A stretch of DNA of 57,845 nucleotides, taken from Symsagittifera roscoffensis (lineage: Eukaryota; Xenacoelomorpha; Acoela; Convolutidae). A program made the translations under genes and the position numbers. Below are positions 38,801 through 50,800 of the stretch, piece after piece. Each line of letters opens with the position of its first letter. Positions within the stretch are counted from its first letter, which is position 1. The notes below the pieces were generated by a model. That model made no database searches. It was not told the DNA's origin and saw only the letters and a program-made list of their open reading frames with translations. The DNA is taken from positions 14,578,027 through 14,635,871 of the forward strand of contig NC_087068.1 of assembly GCF_963678635.1 (NCBI RefSeq), given 5' to 3'.

Positions 38801-41800
38801 TTTTTCAACATTTTGGTTAATTTTTTGAAATTTTGACTCGGGTGGTTTATCTATAAAGATGAAGGCGAGTGTCGCACGCAATTCAAGAGTGGGTTTTTTT
38901 TCCGTCTGAAATTTTAAAAAAATGATTTTTAGTGTTTTTTTCTTTACGGGAATTTTTAATCATTTTTTCTTTATGTTGCGTAGCAATCTCATGTTTGATA
39001 AGTTTGAAATAATTGGGTTTTTGTTAAATTTTCCGATGTTTTTTATTTTTTTTTCTATCGTGGAAATTTTTCCAACTTAAGCATTCATTTTTTTGTTCCT
39101 TTTTTTTCATTTTTTTTCTTTAACTTTCATCTTCTTTTATCGCAAAATTTCCTGTCATTGTTCTTGTTATTGTTCTTGGATATGCAGGTTGTTTAGATGC
39201 AGGAATTTAACAAAAGTTAAGGAGTACTTTTGGAAACTCGGTTTTTTGACCAATTTTTTTTGAGCGTGTAAGTCGATTGGTTATAGAAAAGAAATGAAAA
39301 GAGTTCGTGCAGCCCAAATCCTTCTTATATTTAGTTAATTGGTTTTTCTAAAAATTGCAAAATAAATTTCTAATTTTTCAAGTCTACGATTTTTTCAACA
39401 AATCATTCAAAATTTTCTCTTTTGGTTTTGGCGTTTTTTTGTGTCGCAAGTGGTGCGAAACTCAGCTTCGCCTCTGTGTTAACATTTTTTCGGTGTTAAC
39501 ATTTTTTTCCACCGTAGTTTTGTATCTGTTTTATTTTTGTTCATAAACAAACCCTTGTGATGTACCACGAGATCACTGTTTTCGACGAAGTCTCACAATT
39601 TAGTGTTCAATGTGTGCAAATTTTCTATTCAATTTCAGTATGTTGTATGCTGCTCAAATTCTGTTTGGTTTAGTAGCATTCGCTTTTTTCCGCTTTAAAA
39701 GTGCGCATTCAGTGCTGCCTATTTCCGACAGAAGTTCACTAGTTGGCTGATTCTTTTTAATTTTCAAAGTTTGTTTTCTTCCCATATTCATTCTTGTATA
39801 TGTTAAGCTCTTTTTTGCCGTTTGTTGCTTGTGTTTGCGAAGTGCAGCTTCGTCTCGGCCTTCTTGAAAGTAGCAAATCATTATAGCCTCTGAAGTTTCG
39901 CCCTAGTAATGATTGAAAAGTTTATGCTCCATTTAGACATGTGCCTACTGGTTGTCCGAGATCCTGAGCAACTGTCCTCCTCACAGTGCAATTCAGACAA
40001 GAGCGAGACAGCTGCAGGCCAGTTTAATGCAGCTGCTGTCCAATAAGAACGAAACAGTTCAGGTGAGCTTTTCTATTGGAGTTCTTTGGCTCTAACGCAT
40101 ATTTTGATAGGTTTTCAGATTTTTTAAAGAGTACCTTTTTTAATTATCCAAATTTTTCTCCAGTTTTTTTTTGGGTGAGTGCTTCTTATAGCAGAGAAAT
40201 ATGAGAGTAATATAATTTGACGTTCTCGGTTCTCATGTCTTATAACTCTTTTCTAGTCTGACTTGTGTTGTGTGGTAGGATCTGGCCTCATCGGCCTTGT
40301 CCAGTCTGTTCCACGTCTGTGGGGAGGAGGAGAAGCAGAGATTGATTGAACACATGATGGGAATGTTCATGGACGGGGGCACCGGAGGAACCAACCAGAA
40401 GAGCAACAAAGTCAAAATCACCTCGGGTGAGTCAATCGATCGAAGTCATGTAGTTGCAACAAATTAAATAATTAATATAGCAATTAAACTATAGCATTAT
40501 TACTTATTAAGACTATTTATCCACGGTTGGAATCCCTAGACTCTTTAAGGAGAAGCTGTTGAGCTCCTGATTAAGAACTGCATCAGTTTTTTGGCGTTGT
40601 TTCCTGCAAATAAAGAGTTACATGCAGTTTCATGGAGTGAATTCGACGTGGAGTAAGTTCTTGGAAAAAAATAGAACCAGATTTATGTCCTCTTTCAAAA
40701 ATTTTGAAATATTTTGCAAAATGTCTAAGTTTGGCTTTTTCTTCCGCCTTGACGGTTCAGTTTTTAATTTATGCTCTGTTTGTCTGTCTTCAGGAGACGA
40801 AGAGATCTTTTCTGAGGGCGAGGTTGGGAAGACTCCTAGTGGTGGATCCATCTCAACTTACAAGGATCTCTGTTCTCTGGCTACCGACATGAACAAGCCA
40901 GACTTGGTCTACAAGTTCATCTCCCTATCCAACCACAACATGATGTGGAATTCACGCAAGGTGCAAAAAAGAGTGTTGCAGATCTTTTAATCGTGCTTTT
41001 TTGTTCAGGCTCAAATTGATTTTATCGTGGTTTGATTTTTTATTAAGTTCCCTTCATTTCCTTCGTTAATAAGAAGGTAAACTCCACTATCGAACAGCAG
41101 AAGTCTAAAGGTCAAGAAAAGTTATCGACTTCTAATTTTTAACGTGGATTTTCACTTTCAGATTTCTCAGCGAAAAAAATTTTTACCTACCGATCCATTT
41201 TTCTGAAATTGAGTTAATCTTATCAAAAAAGTGCCACTGATAGATTGTTCTTGAATATTTTTTTTCAAAAAAAGTCGGTATATGTTTTGTTTCCTTGAGT
41301 TTATTGTCTCTTTTCCAACTCTCTGTTGGCTTTGTTTTGAAATGTAATTTTTTGGAAAGTGAAAGATAGTGACACAAAACTCAATTAATACAAATGATAA
41401 CACTTGCAAATATAAAACTAAATTTATTGATATTATATTTTTCTATGTTTGATAAAGTTAACTTTTTAGAAAGTTGGGATTTATCTGAGATTGTACATGA
41501 GATTTATATCAGAGAACTAAATCATGTGGAGCTAAAATTTCCTTGCGTTAGGGTGCGGCTTTTGGCTTCTCCTACTTGGCAGAGCAGGCGTCGGCTGAGT
41601 TGGAGCCACACCTGCCGAAACTGTTGCCGAAGCTGTTCCGATACAAGTTTGACCCCAACCCTCAAGTGAGGGAGTCTATGGGCAGGATATGGAGTGCACT
41701 CTCTTCCAATCTAAAAGATACGGTTAGTGGATCAAAATGGGAATAATTCATGGGGGCTTTTCTCAAGCGCAAAGGACCGAATGATTCTCTGTATACTTAT

Positions 41801-44800
41801 CAATGCAACCAATGTACACTTAGCAACCAATCAATGCTCTGTACACTTTCCTAAACCAACCAAATTTAAGCGCTGCAAGTTTTGAACCTAGTTCTGAATT
41901 CCTCTGCCCTTTTTTGCGATAGAAGGGCATAGCTAGGAAAATATGACGATACCCGAATTTTAATAACGATTAAATAAACTGGTTTCTGCATGATATCAAG
42001 GTTTAGTTTTACACAGCTAACTAGAATCCTCGGAGCCTAAATGTTTGATTAACGCCATAAGCATCCGCTTGTTTGTTGAAATTAGTCTCCATTGAATATG
42101 TTATAACTTAACAAAAAAAAATTACTTGGTTTTTCTGTTGAAATAACAAAGCCGCTAAGATCTCGTCTAAAGCTTTTTTGAGTCTCTGAGAAAAAATTAT
42201 TGAACTTATGTACGTTTCTCATTGCAGAAAATATCAGCCCAGGTTAGATTCCTTTAAATATGGTAGCACTATATCAATTTATGGTTAAGTCCTTTTTGGT
42301 GACGGTTGAATAGATATTTGATGCAGTGAATCTTGGAATACCTTATTTTGAAGTCAGAAGATTTTCACTATGATCATCTTATAGCTAACCCACGATTAAA
42401 TTGTTGCTATAATTTCATGGACTTAGGGTTAAAGTGTGATGGATGATTTGGTTTGAAACGTAATGAGGGCTATGGAATGGCGCGGGTGAATTTGATTTTT
42501 CAAAAGTTCCCTGGAGTCAGATCTTTATTAAATTGTGTTATCTTGAAAAGTATCGAAAAAAGAAAAGCGTTTACTCATCAGCGTAGCGATAGCTCAATAA
42601 TACTTTTTATTCAGCTTTCATGTTTTTCTCAAAGTTTATTTCTTTAGTCTTGTTCCCATTGCGCATTCTAAAAATTTTCTACGTGTATTTTTTTTTGAAC
42701 TTCAAAGTTTATAGTGTGTCCGCTTTTCGCCATGGTTTTCCGCCATTTTTTCATCAAGATTTTTCCACATGTTGTAGGCTATTATACGCTCTGGTTTGGC
42801 CTCAGTTTACAATCTATTTAGATCTAATATTGATTACTTTTAGGTTGAGAAGTATGCATGTGAGATCTGTGTGGAGCTGCAGACCTCGCTCGAGAGCAAA
42901 GAGTGGAGGAGTAGAGAGGCTGCATGTCTCGCTCTCAGTGACTTCGCCTCCCACCTCTACTCTCCTGCCTGTTCCCATTTCATCAGGGACTCATGGACAC
43001 TCTGCTTCGACAGGTGTGACGACATCAAGGTAAATGAAGCTGACTTGAAAGTTGAAGTCTAAAACTCCACTGCGGAGATGCCCGTTAAATGATATAAATC
43101 AACCACCTAGTCCACTCTAGTTCCGGTCAGACATAAAGAACAACTTTGTTGTCCAAGTCGTATACAAACTTTTTTTTCTGAAAACCAATTGACTTTGAAG
43201 TTTATCCCTTAGTCTTATTTAGTACCGATTAAGATTAAAATTAACCGATGTGAACATTTGTTTTAATTAATCCACAGTGAGGTAGAATGTTAGAAGTCGT
43301 TTTTAGGATTCCGTGCGTGTTGCGGGAGAGAAGTGTCTCTCTTCTCTGAGCAGAGCAGCAATCAAGTGTTGCGGGGCAGACAGCGTGCTGGGACCCCATG
43401 CCAAGTCTCAAGTGGTGTCCACTCTAGTTCCAGTACTAGTTGAGAACGGACTGGCGGCTAAGTTGAAGATAGTCTCCGACACCAGGTAATACAACTGGTC
43501 CAATTTATGGCTATAGTTTTTGGCTCGCTTATTTTTAGTCCTAAGCTGAGTTCGAAATTATAGCTGAATTTAGCGCCAAATTTGTCATTTAAATATTCAA
43601 GGACTGACTTGTTTCACGTTTTACTATTGGAATAAAAATGTTCATCCGGTGTTCTCGAATTGAGTTTCCCGGAATTTTATTCAGAATCTATCATTCAGGG
43701 TGGGGTATTACTCACGAAAAACGAAGTAACAAAAGCGGAATAAAAAGTAACCTCTTGATCCAGTTTAATTTTATCAAACAAGTGTCAATCATAAATTGTT
43801 TTTGAAATTGAAAGAGCTTTAAAGCCACATTTTTGTTACTTTGAACTTCGAACGTTGAAATGTTTTCAGAAAGACAAGTCACTTTTTTCGGTTCCCTTGC
43901 GTTCAGTGACTCTTTTCCTACTGTCTGTTGACTATGTTTATTTTTGTCCTAGTTTGAACGCAATAGTGGAATTGTGCGGGGACGAGAGGGCTGGGGTATT
44001 GAAACCCCACCTGGCCCAGATGATGAGTGCCTTGCTGGACTCTCTGAGTGACACAGAGGCATCTGTGCTCAACTATGCCAGTATTCGGGCAGGCGAAGGA
44101 TCTCAGATACAGACCGCGGTCAGTATGGTTTTTACGCATTTTCATAAAATTCAGATAGATCAAATTGATCAAACGGATTTTCAGTCAAGCTTATATGTGC
44201 ATGTAATCTTCGAAATATTTTTCCCCATATGATCAAAAAAAATTGCATGGTGAAAACCAGTGATGAGAGGACTGATACGTTAGTTTTAAGTCGACTGATA
44301 GCAAAAATCAAATTCAAAGTTTATTCGCAAAAGTATATTTGAAGTCTTTGTGTAGCTTGATTCTGCGCGTGCCTCCTCCGCGCGAGCTTCTCGACCTATG
44401 GACTGTCTCGTCAAACTGACCAATCAGATAGACCAGTCCAACATCGATGAAGTTATCAGTGTGTTGTGTTCAACTGTCCAATCAGCTGTCGGGTTCTCAA
44501 CCAAAACAGGCGCAGCCCACGTGATCACTCTGATGACGTTCAACTGCGGCAGAGAGATTGTGGAGCCACATGCTAGTGAGTACTGACGGCAACAGTTCTA
44601 TTTTTTCATTTTATATTGTGTTGAAAACTCAACTGAGAACAGGGAAATACGTGCAGCAATTGTTCATGAGAGTTTACAGTTGGTAGTCTTATTGCTTGGT
44701 CTGCGACATCTCAGAAGATGGAAACGGTGAATTTGGTTTATTTCGGTGCATAAAAATTTGTCTTAACTGTGAACAGGTTCTGTTCAAAGATACTTTTCTA

Positions 44801-47800
44801 AGTTATTTCTGCTATGACACTCCTTGAAAAACGCGTTCTCTTTTTGAGCCTTTCGCTAGACGTGTAGATGTCGAACTAAACCCAGGTCCAATGCTTTTAT
44901 ACGACAATGTTTTCAAAAAATGCTTAACTTTACAATCAAATTTAAAATTCCTTCGTGTAAATGGCCAAAGTCTAAAAAAAACATCTTCAGATATATAGAC
45001 TGGCAAACGACTTAGGCCACAACTGTGTTTTTGGGTTAAGTGAAACATGGCTAACATTTAAAGACAACTCTGACGCGAACAACCACAAAAAAGAACTTTT
45101 CAAACTTTCAGTTGTGATGGCTCGGATAACCCAAACAAAAAGGGAGAAGACTGCTTTTATTAGTGCGAAAAACATGAAGGCACGGTTAAGGCCTGGTTTA
45201 ACACTTTGATTCTCGGTTTGAAAGTTTGTGGATCGATATTCAAGTTAATCGAAGTCAAACAATTTTAGTAAATTTATTTTACTGTCTTATGAAAAATCTG
45301 TATACTGACTTTCTTGAACAACTTGCAAATATTAGCAGCCATAGGCAATAGTAAGTTAATTCTGATGGGTGACTATAATTTGAATTATCTGAACAGTTGA
45401 AAAATTCACAAAACTAAAACTTTCTGTGTATAAAGAATGCAAGCAAGATTATGATAAGTTATACTACCAACTAATTGAAGCAGCCCCATCAGATAGAATA
45501 AAATGGAACCGTATAAACGAAGTGAGGAATAGAAAAAAGACTGCGTGTGATATCCTTTCGATGAGAAATTCGTTTGGCATTGTTTCAGCTGATAGAAAAC
45601 AAACAGTAAATTTATTGAATTTCGAGTTCAGTAAACTCGGTGAATTTTTATTTGAACCGAACTCATCCAATTATTGTAAAACCAAAACATTTTTATCAGC
45701 AGGGGGATCTTTTTCTTTAAGGTTTGTTACCAGACATGAAATACCAAAACTTCGTCTTGCTTCTCGGATCTTTGTAAAATACCAGCATGGGCGTTACATT
45801 ATGCTGCTAATGAAATAGCATATCCAGTAACTCAACAAGTTAATGAATACCTCGCTCTCAACACTTTTTGGATAGGCTTAAATTGGCTAACATAAAACTT
45901 TTGCTCAAAAAAGGGGATTTCGAAGATGCAACAAACTACAGACGAATATCTATTACTCGTGCACTGGCAAAAGTTTTTGAAAAAATTCTTCAACAACAAA
46001 TGATCGAGTACCTAGATTATTTCCACTTGATGAGCAGACATCAATTTCAATTTCGAAAACAGTTTTCTTCCACCGATGGTCTAATGTTACTGACAGAAAC
46101 AATCAGAGCGTAAGTCTAGTGTAAAATCCTGGTTGCGGGTGCTCTTCTTGATTTGTCTAAAGCTTTCGAATCAATTGAGCATAATTTTCTATTAAAAAAG
46201 TTTGAATACTTTGGTTTTGATTCAACTGCCTTATTCTTATTCAGAGTTATCCGACAAACAGAAATCATAAAGTTGTCCTAAATGGAACAGAATCAGATAG
46301 GCTCACAGTCATAAGAGGAGTTCCTCAAGGTACAGTCCTGGGACCACTTATTTAATCTATATGTCAGTGATATGTACAACACGGTAAACTGTGATATCTT
46401 ACCATATGCAGTTGATACAATACTGCTGAGTAATGGTCACAAAATTAGCCAATGCACAGAAAATTGGGAAAGTAACATGGCCAATTCGCTTAGCTATTTT
46501 CGTCAATACTCTTTGAAAATCAATCAGGGTAAAACTGAATTTATTGTTTTTGGAAATAATTCAAAGAAACCTGAAACAATGCATATTGGTGATCAGATTA
46601 TAAACGAGCTCAATGAAATTAATTTTTTAGGCGTCCTTACTGACAACTGAGTCACTTACTAAAATCGGGTTAAAAGTTTTTTGAAAAAATGGCACGGTAT
46701 CCAAACCATATACACTTTTCGGGAAATTGTGTCATCCAAATTAAAAACAATGCTCATTAATTGTCTAGTACTCAGCCATTTACAATATTGGGCTATAATT
46801 CTGAGTACGATATCATAAAATCTATTCGTTACTCAAAAAAACAACTCAGCTTGGCCGTAAAAGACTGCAATTGTTTGTCTTAGTTTCAATCGTCCGCAAA
46901 TCTAAAACTCGAATATTAATTTTTATCTCTTCGTTTTTTTTGCTTGATTACAGCTCATCGTTATACATTCACTATTGTTTAAGTTTTCAAAAGTCTGCTT
47001 TTCTGGTTACTAAAGGTGGGCTCGTTTTACCAACAGCAAATTTTTTTTTGCATCAGAGAACAAATTTTTTCACACCGTTTTCTGCAATAGCCAATACGCA
47101 AAAAAAAGTGTTTTAGAAAAGGTATTTTATTACATAATGATCACCAATTATTTGAGCAATTTTTCGCAAATGTACTTTATTGCACATCAAAAAAAGTAAA
47201 AAAAACATTTTTTTTCTTTGAACTGATTTAAGAAGGACCCAAGCCAAGTGTCGTACGCAAAGCTATCATTGGACACATTTAAGTTCTCTTAAATCATGTC
47301 TTTGAGCTATAATGCCATAGTACCTTTTGTCTTGTTTTTGTCAAAAAGTCGTTCAATTTTCACACTGCCTGTAAACTTTGAATAACATTTGTTAATATAT
47401 ATCAATATTCAGGAAATTCAGTGTTCTTTTCTACACTTGCGAAACAATGTGTTATAGTACGAACTTTCTTTCTTTTTCCAACCTAAGTGGCAAATTTTGT
47501 TGCGACTTAAAGCAGCAATACTTGCTGCGTCGAGTTTGCTGCATCGAAACGGCAATAAGATATTTTGATATTTTGTTGCACCTTTGATATTTGTTACCTC
47601 TTTACAGCTTATTGATAATGTGTACTTTAGTTATAAGTTTACACGAATAGTTAACGCGAATGTTTATAAAGTTACACAGTTGATGCATTTTTAATTCATT
47701 CAGTGAACCGAAGAAAGCTATTTGTTTCAAGCAATATAACAAAAATAAAATCTCGATTTCAGAAATTTTCTAACTCAATAGATCTCGCAATTTTTTGAAA

Positions 47801-50800
47801 TACATAATTCATACATAATGTGGCTTTATGATTTGCACCTTTTTACATGCAAAGTCGTATCTTTTTGTACTTGATGCTACTATTACTGCATCGAATTGGC
47901 AATTTATTAGCATATGTAGCTGCATTATTGATGGCCAGTTTTTGGTGATTTAAAGCATCCGTGGCTGAATGGTTAGTGCGTGAGACTCAAATTTGCTAAG
48001 TCGCAGATTTTTGCTAAGCCTCGAGTTTTTGCTAGTTCGAGGCTTCTTTCTACTTTTTCTCTCATGTCACTTGATAGAGCTGCTTTTTGGTCGTGTTCTC
48101 GCAAGTGTTTGCGAAGCGCAGGCTCGCCTCTGTGTTTAAACTGTTTTAACCCCTATTGCGAAGGGTGATAATTTCGCAAACTGTTAATCATTGAATTAGT
48201 TGTTTATAGCGGTGGGATTTCTTTACTAGTTAGCATAGTAGGCGGGACTAGTTAATGGAACCCATAGGAGGTGGAATTGTTAATTACTATTCTTAACTTA
48301 GACAAACTGGTGAAGAAGATGACCAGTCGTCTGATGGACAAGAACGGAGTGGTGAGGGGAGTGTACAGCAGTGCCATCCCAAATGTCCTCAAGGTGTCCA
48401 GATCAGCAGTGGCACACAAGTACTTCTCCAAAATACACACTTGGACCATAGAACAACACGGTATGTTAAGCAACGGCATCTGCTGCTGTTACATGTTGAT
48501 GTTATCTATATCTTCATCTAATAATTTTTGTAGTAATTTATAATCTGAGTTATTTATACTAAATTGACAGAAAATTTTCAGTCGATTTCATCTATTGGGA
48601 TTATAATTCTGACCCTGAATTGTTCTACTACGTTTTGCAACTACTCCAAAAGTTTTCAGGCACTAAATCTTTTTTTTTAAAATTGTGATGCGATGAGAGC
48701 CATTCAAGCTTCGATAAAGTTTTTTGTCTCTTTTTATATTTGGTTGTCTTAACCGGAGCAATTTTATTTCAAACTCTTCAAAAAAATTCCAGCCACAATA
48801 CCGGTCATCATCCCTTTAAATGCTACAGGAGATCGCATTTAAATGCTTCAGGAGATCGCATTCTAAAAATCATTTTTGATTTCATTTCTATTTTGCAAAT
48901 ATAAATCCTCTCGGGTCACCAAGAATTCGAAAAACCACCTTTGAATCTGCGCTTTTTCAACAAAAGCCAACCAAATATACGGTATAATACCTATAGTTAA
49001 ATTAAATATTTTAACTGAAGATTTTAATTGAAGACACGAGAGATTTTATTTGAATGTGTTTCAGATCTACCGACTCAGCTGACGTGTGCCAAAGCACTCT
49101 CCGATGCATGCAGGAACTGTCCAGATGTAGTCAGTGAACACTTGAACCTAGTTGCTCCTCTCTCTTTTATGGGACAGGTAGAATAGTTCGCATCGTTTTT
49201 TCACTTTAAAGTTTGTAATTATAGACAATGAAAATGAGTTTTTCAATTGACTTTTTGATCAAAAAGAAATAACATTAATTCATTTGCATGAATGAAGGCC
49301 GAACAATTTAACTCATCACATTTTCATTCCCTACCATTAATTAATTTAACAACTTCAAAGGTCACATTTTTAAATGCTACATTTTAACGCCATTATCAAC
49401 TATCAAACCGTTTTAATCCAAGATAAAAACAGAAACTTAGATCAAAGAAGACGTCGGCAGCAAAGAATATAGCGAGAAAAATATTTACCATTTAAAATCA
49501 AGCCTTTGAGCGCTATTTAATGAGCGTAGGTTGTGAACGAGAATGGCATGCCAATCATTCCGATTGCTGATATGACGCTAACCGTAAATGAGGAAACTGA
49601 ATAAAGTTAAAAGGATCTCTAATTGATCAAAACTATTTCTCCCAAAAGTTCCATACTTTTCTTTCACTATGACTATGTTTTGGTTTTTTCGTTGAAAAAT
49701 AGAAAAAGCAATGTCACCAAGCAAAATTAAAACTTACTGTTCCAACTTTCGAAAAAAAAATCGGAATATTTATGCTTGGGGTGGTTTTTGTTTATTCGAC
49801 TTTTCAACCCAGCGTTTTTTACGAAATTTTTTCATACCATCTGAAAGATATTGCTGTTTAAATTTTAAATGGAGCTCAGTTTTAAAAAGTTATTTTCACT
49901 GATCGTTTTTTGTAAAGTTATAGTTGTGTGAAGGTCGCAAATTTAGCCAATTTGGGATAATTAACGGTCGATATAGTGCAATCCTATAATAAGCGTAAGC
50001 AGTGGATTAATGCGTACCTAATTGAATAGAGGCAAATCGTTTTGTCTTACTATTAGGACGCTAAATATGCCAGTTTATTGTTCAAATTAGCGCATGGGAT
50101 TCTAGCAAAAAAAATTAATTTGTTTTTTTTTTCATTTATTTTGTCAAATTTTCAACAACAAAAAATTATATTTCCAGTTGCCTTTAAGTGCTGTCGAAAC
50201 GTTCAGTGCTTTGCCCTGATATAAGAGCAGTCGTGTTTTTTTTGCAAGTTTTTAAGCGAGATTTTAGGCATGATAAGGAAAAGTCGTGTAATTGTTTTAC
50301 TTCTTTTGATAAACAATTTTATCGGTGAAAAACTTCTTACTGGCTGCAATACTCTCTTATTTCTTCGGTTTAAAAGTCGGAACTCAGTCATTACACATTT
50401 TTTAAATTTTTTTAAATCTGGAAAGAGACTTGAAGTGCTCTAAAAATATTCGGTCACTTGTTCGAAAATTGGAAGAAACCCTACAGAAGTGCATTCAAAC
50501 ATTTTAATACATTTATAAATGCACTTAGGTACATGCCTACCTTTCAGCAAATGAAATTGAATTGAACTCTAAAAGTGCACAAAATGCGCTCTACAAACAC
50601 TAAAGTAGAAGTGCGCTAAAAAACGTGGAAGACATCTAGAAAGTAAAAAATTTAGTTTTTAGTTTTCCAAGCGGAGTAAAAATTTTATCTCTTGATCCAG
50701 TTTTTTTTTCAAATTGAGTGAAATTTATTTTTAAAAAGTGAAAATATTGAATTGTTTTTGAAGTTTTCAAAAGGCTTTAAGACCACATATTTTTTTTCTC

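Larger units (their letters stand above)
25676..41650 (+). repeat. Segmental tandem duplication (25676-34670 and 34671-41650)
   Basis: The sequence from the switch point in exon 17 (34671) repeats that from 25676. At the left the offset is 8,996 bp (26117 pairs with 35113). From about 29.8 kb rightward it is 6,979-6,980 bp (31515/38494, 33299/40279, 34572/41552). The two copies differ by only a few substitutions and one-base homopolymer changes, plus about 2 kb more array in the left copy. The duplicated unit carries the right part of the satellite array, an R5 repeat and exons 14-16 with 99 nt of exon 17. Recent event or assembly artefact. Confidence 0.93.

Noticed and set aside
42228-42242. 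Possible 15-nt micro-exon (KISAQ) between exons 17 and 18
   Set aside because: Has TTGCAG and GTTAGA borders and is in phase, but the family needs no extra residues there (LKDT-VEKY already aligns), so chance is likelier.
47957-48030. Functional tRNA-Leu gene
   Set aside because: The 5' half looks tRNA-like but the B box and T-arm are degraded and it is embedded in a repeated element.
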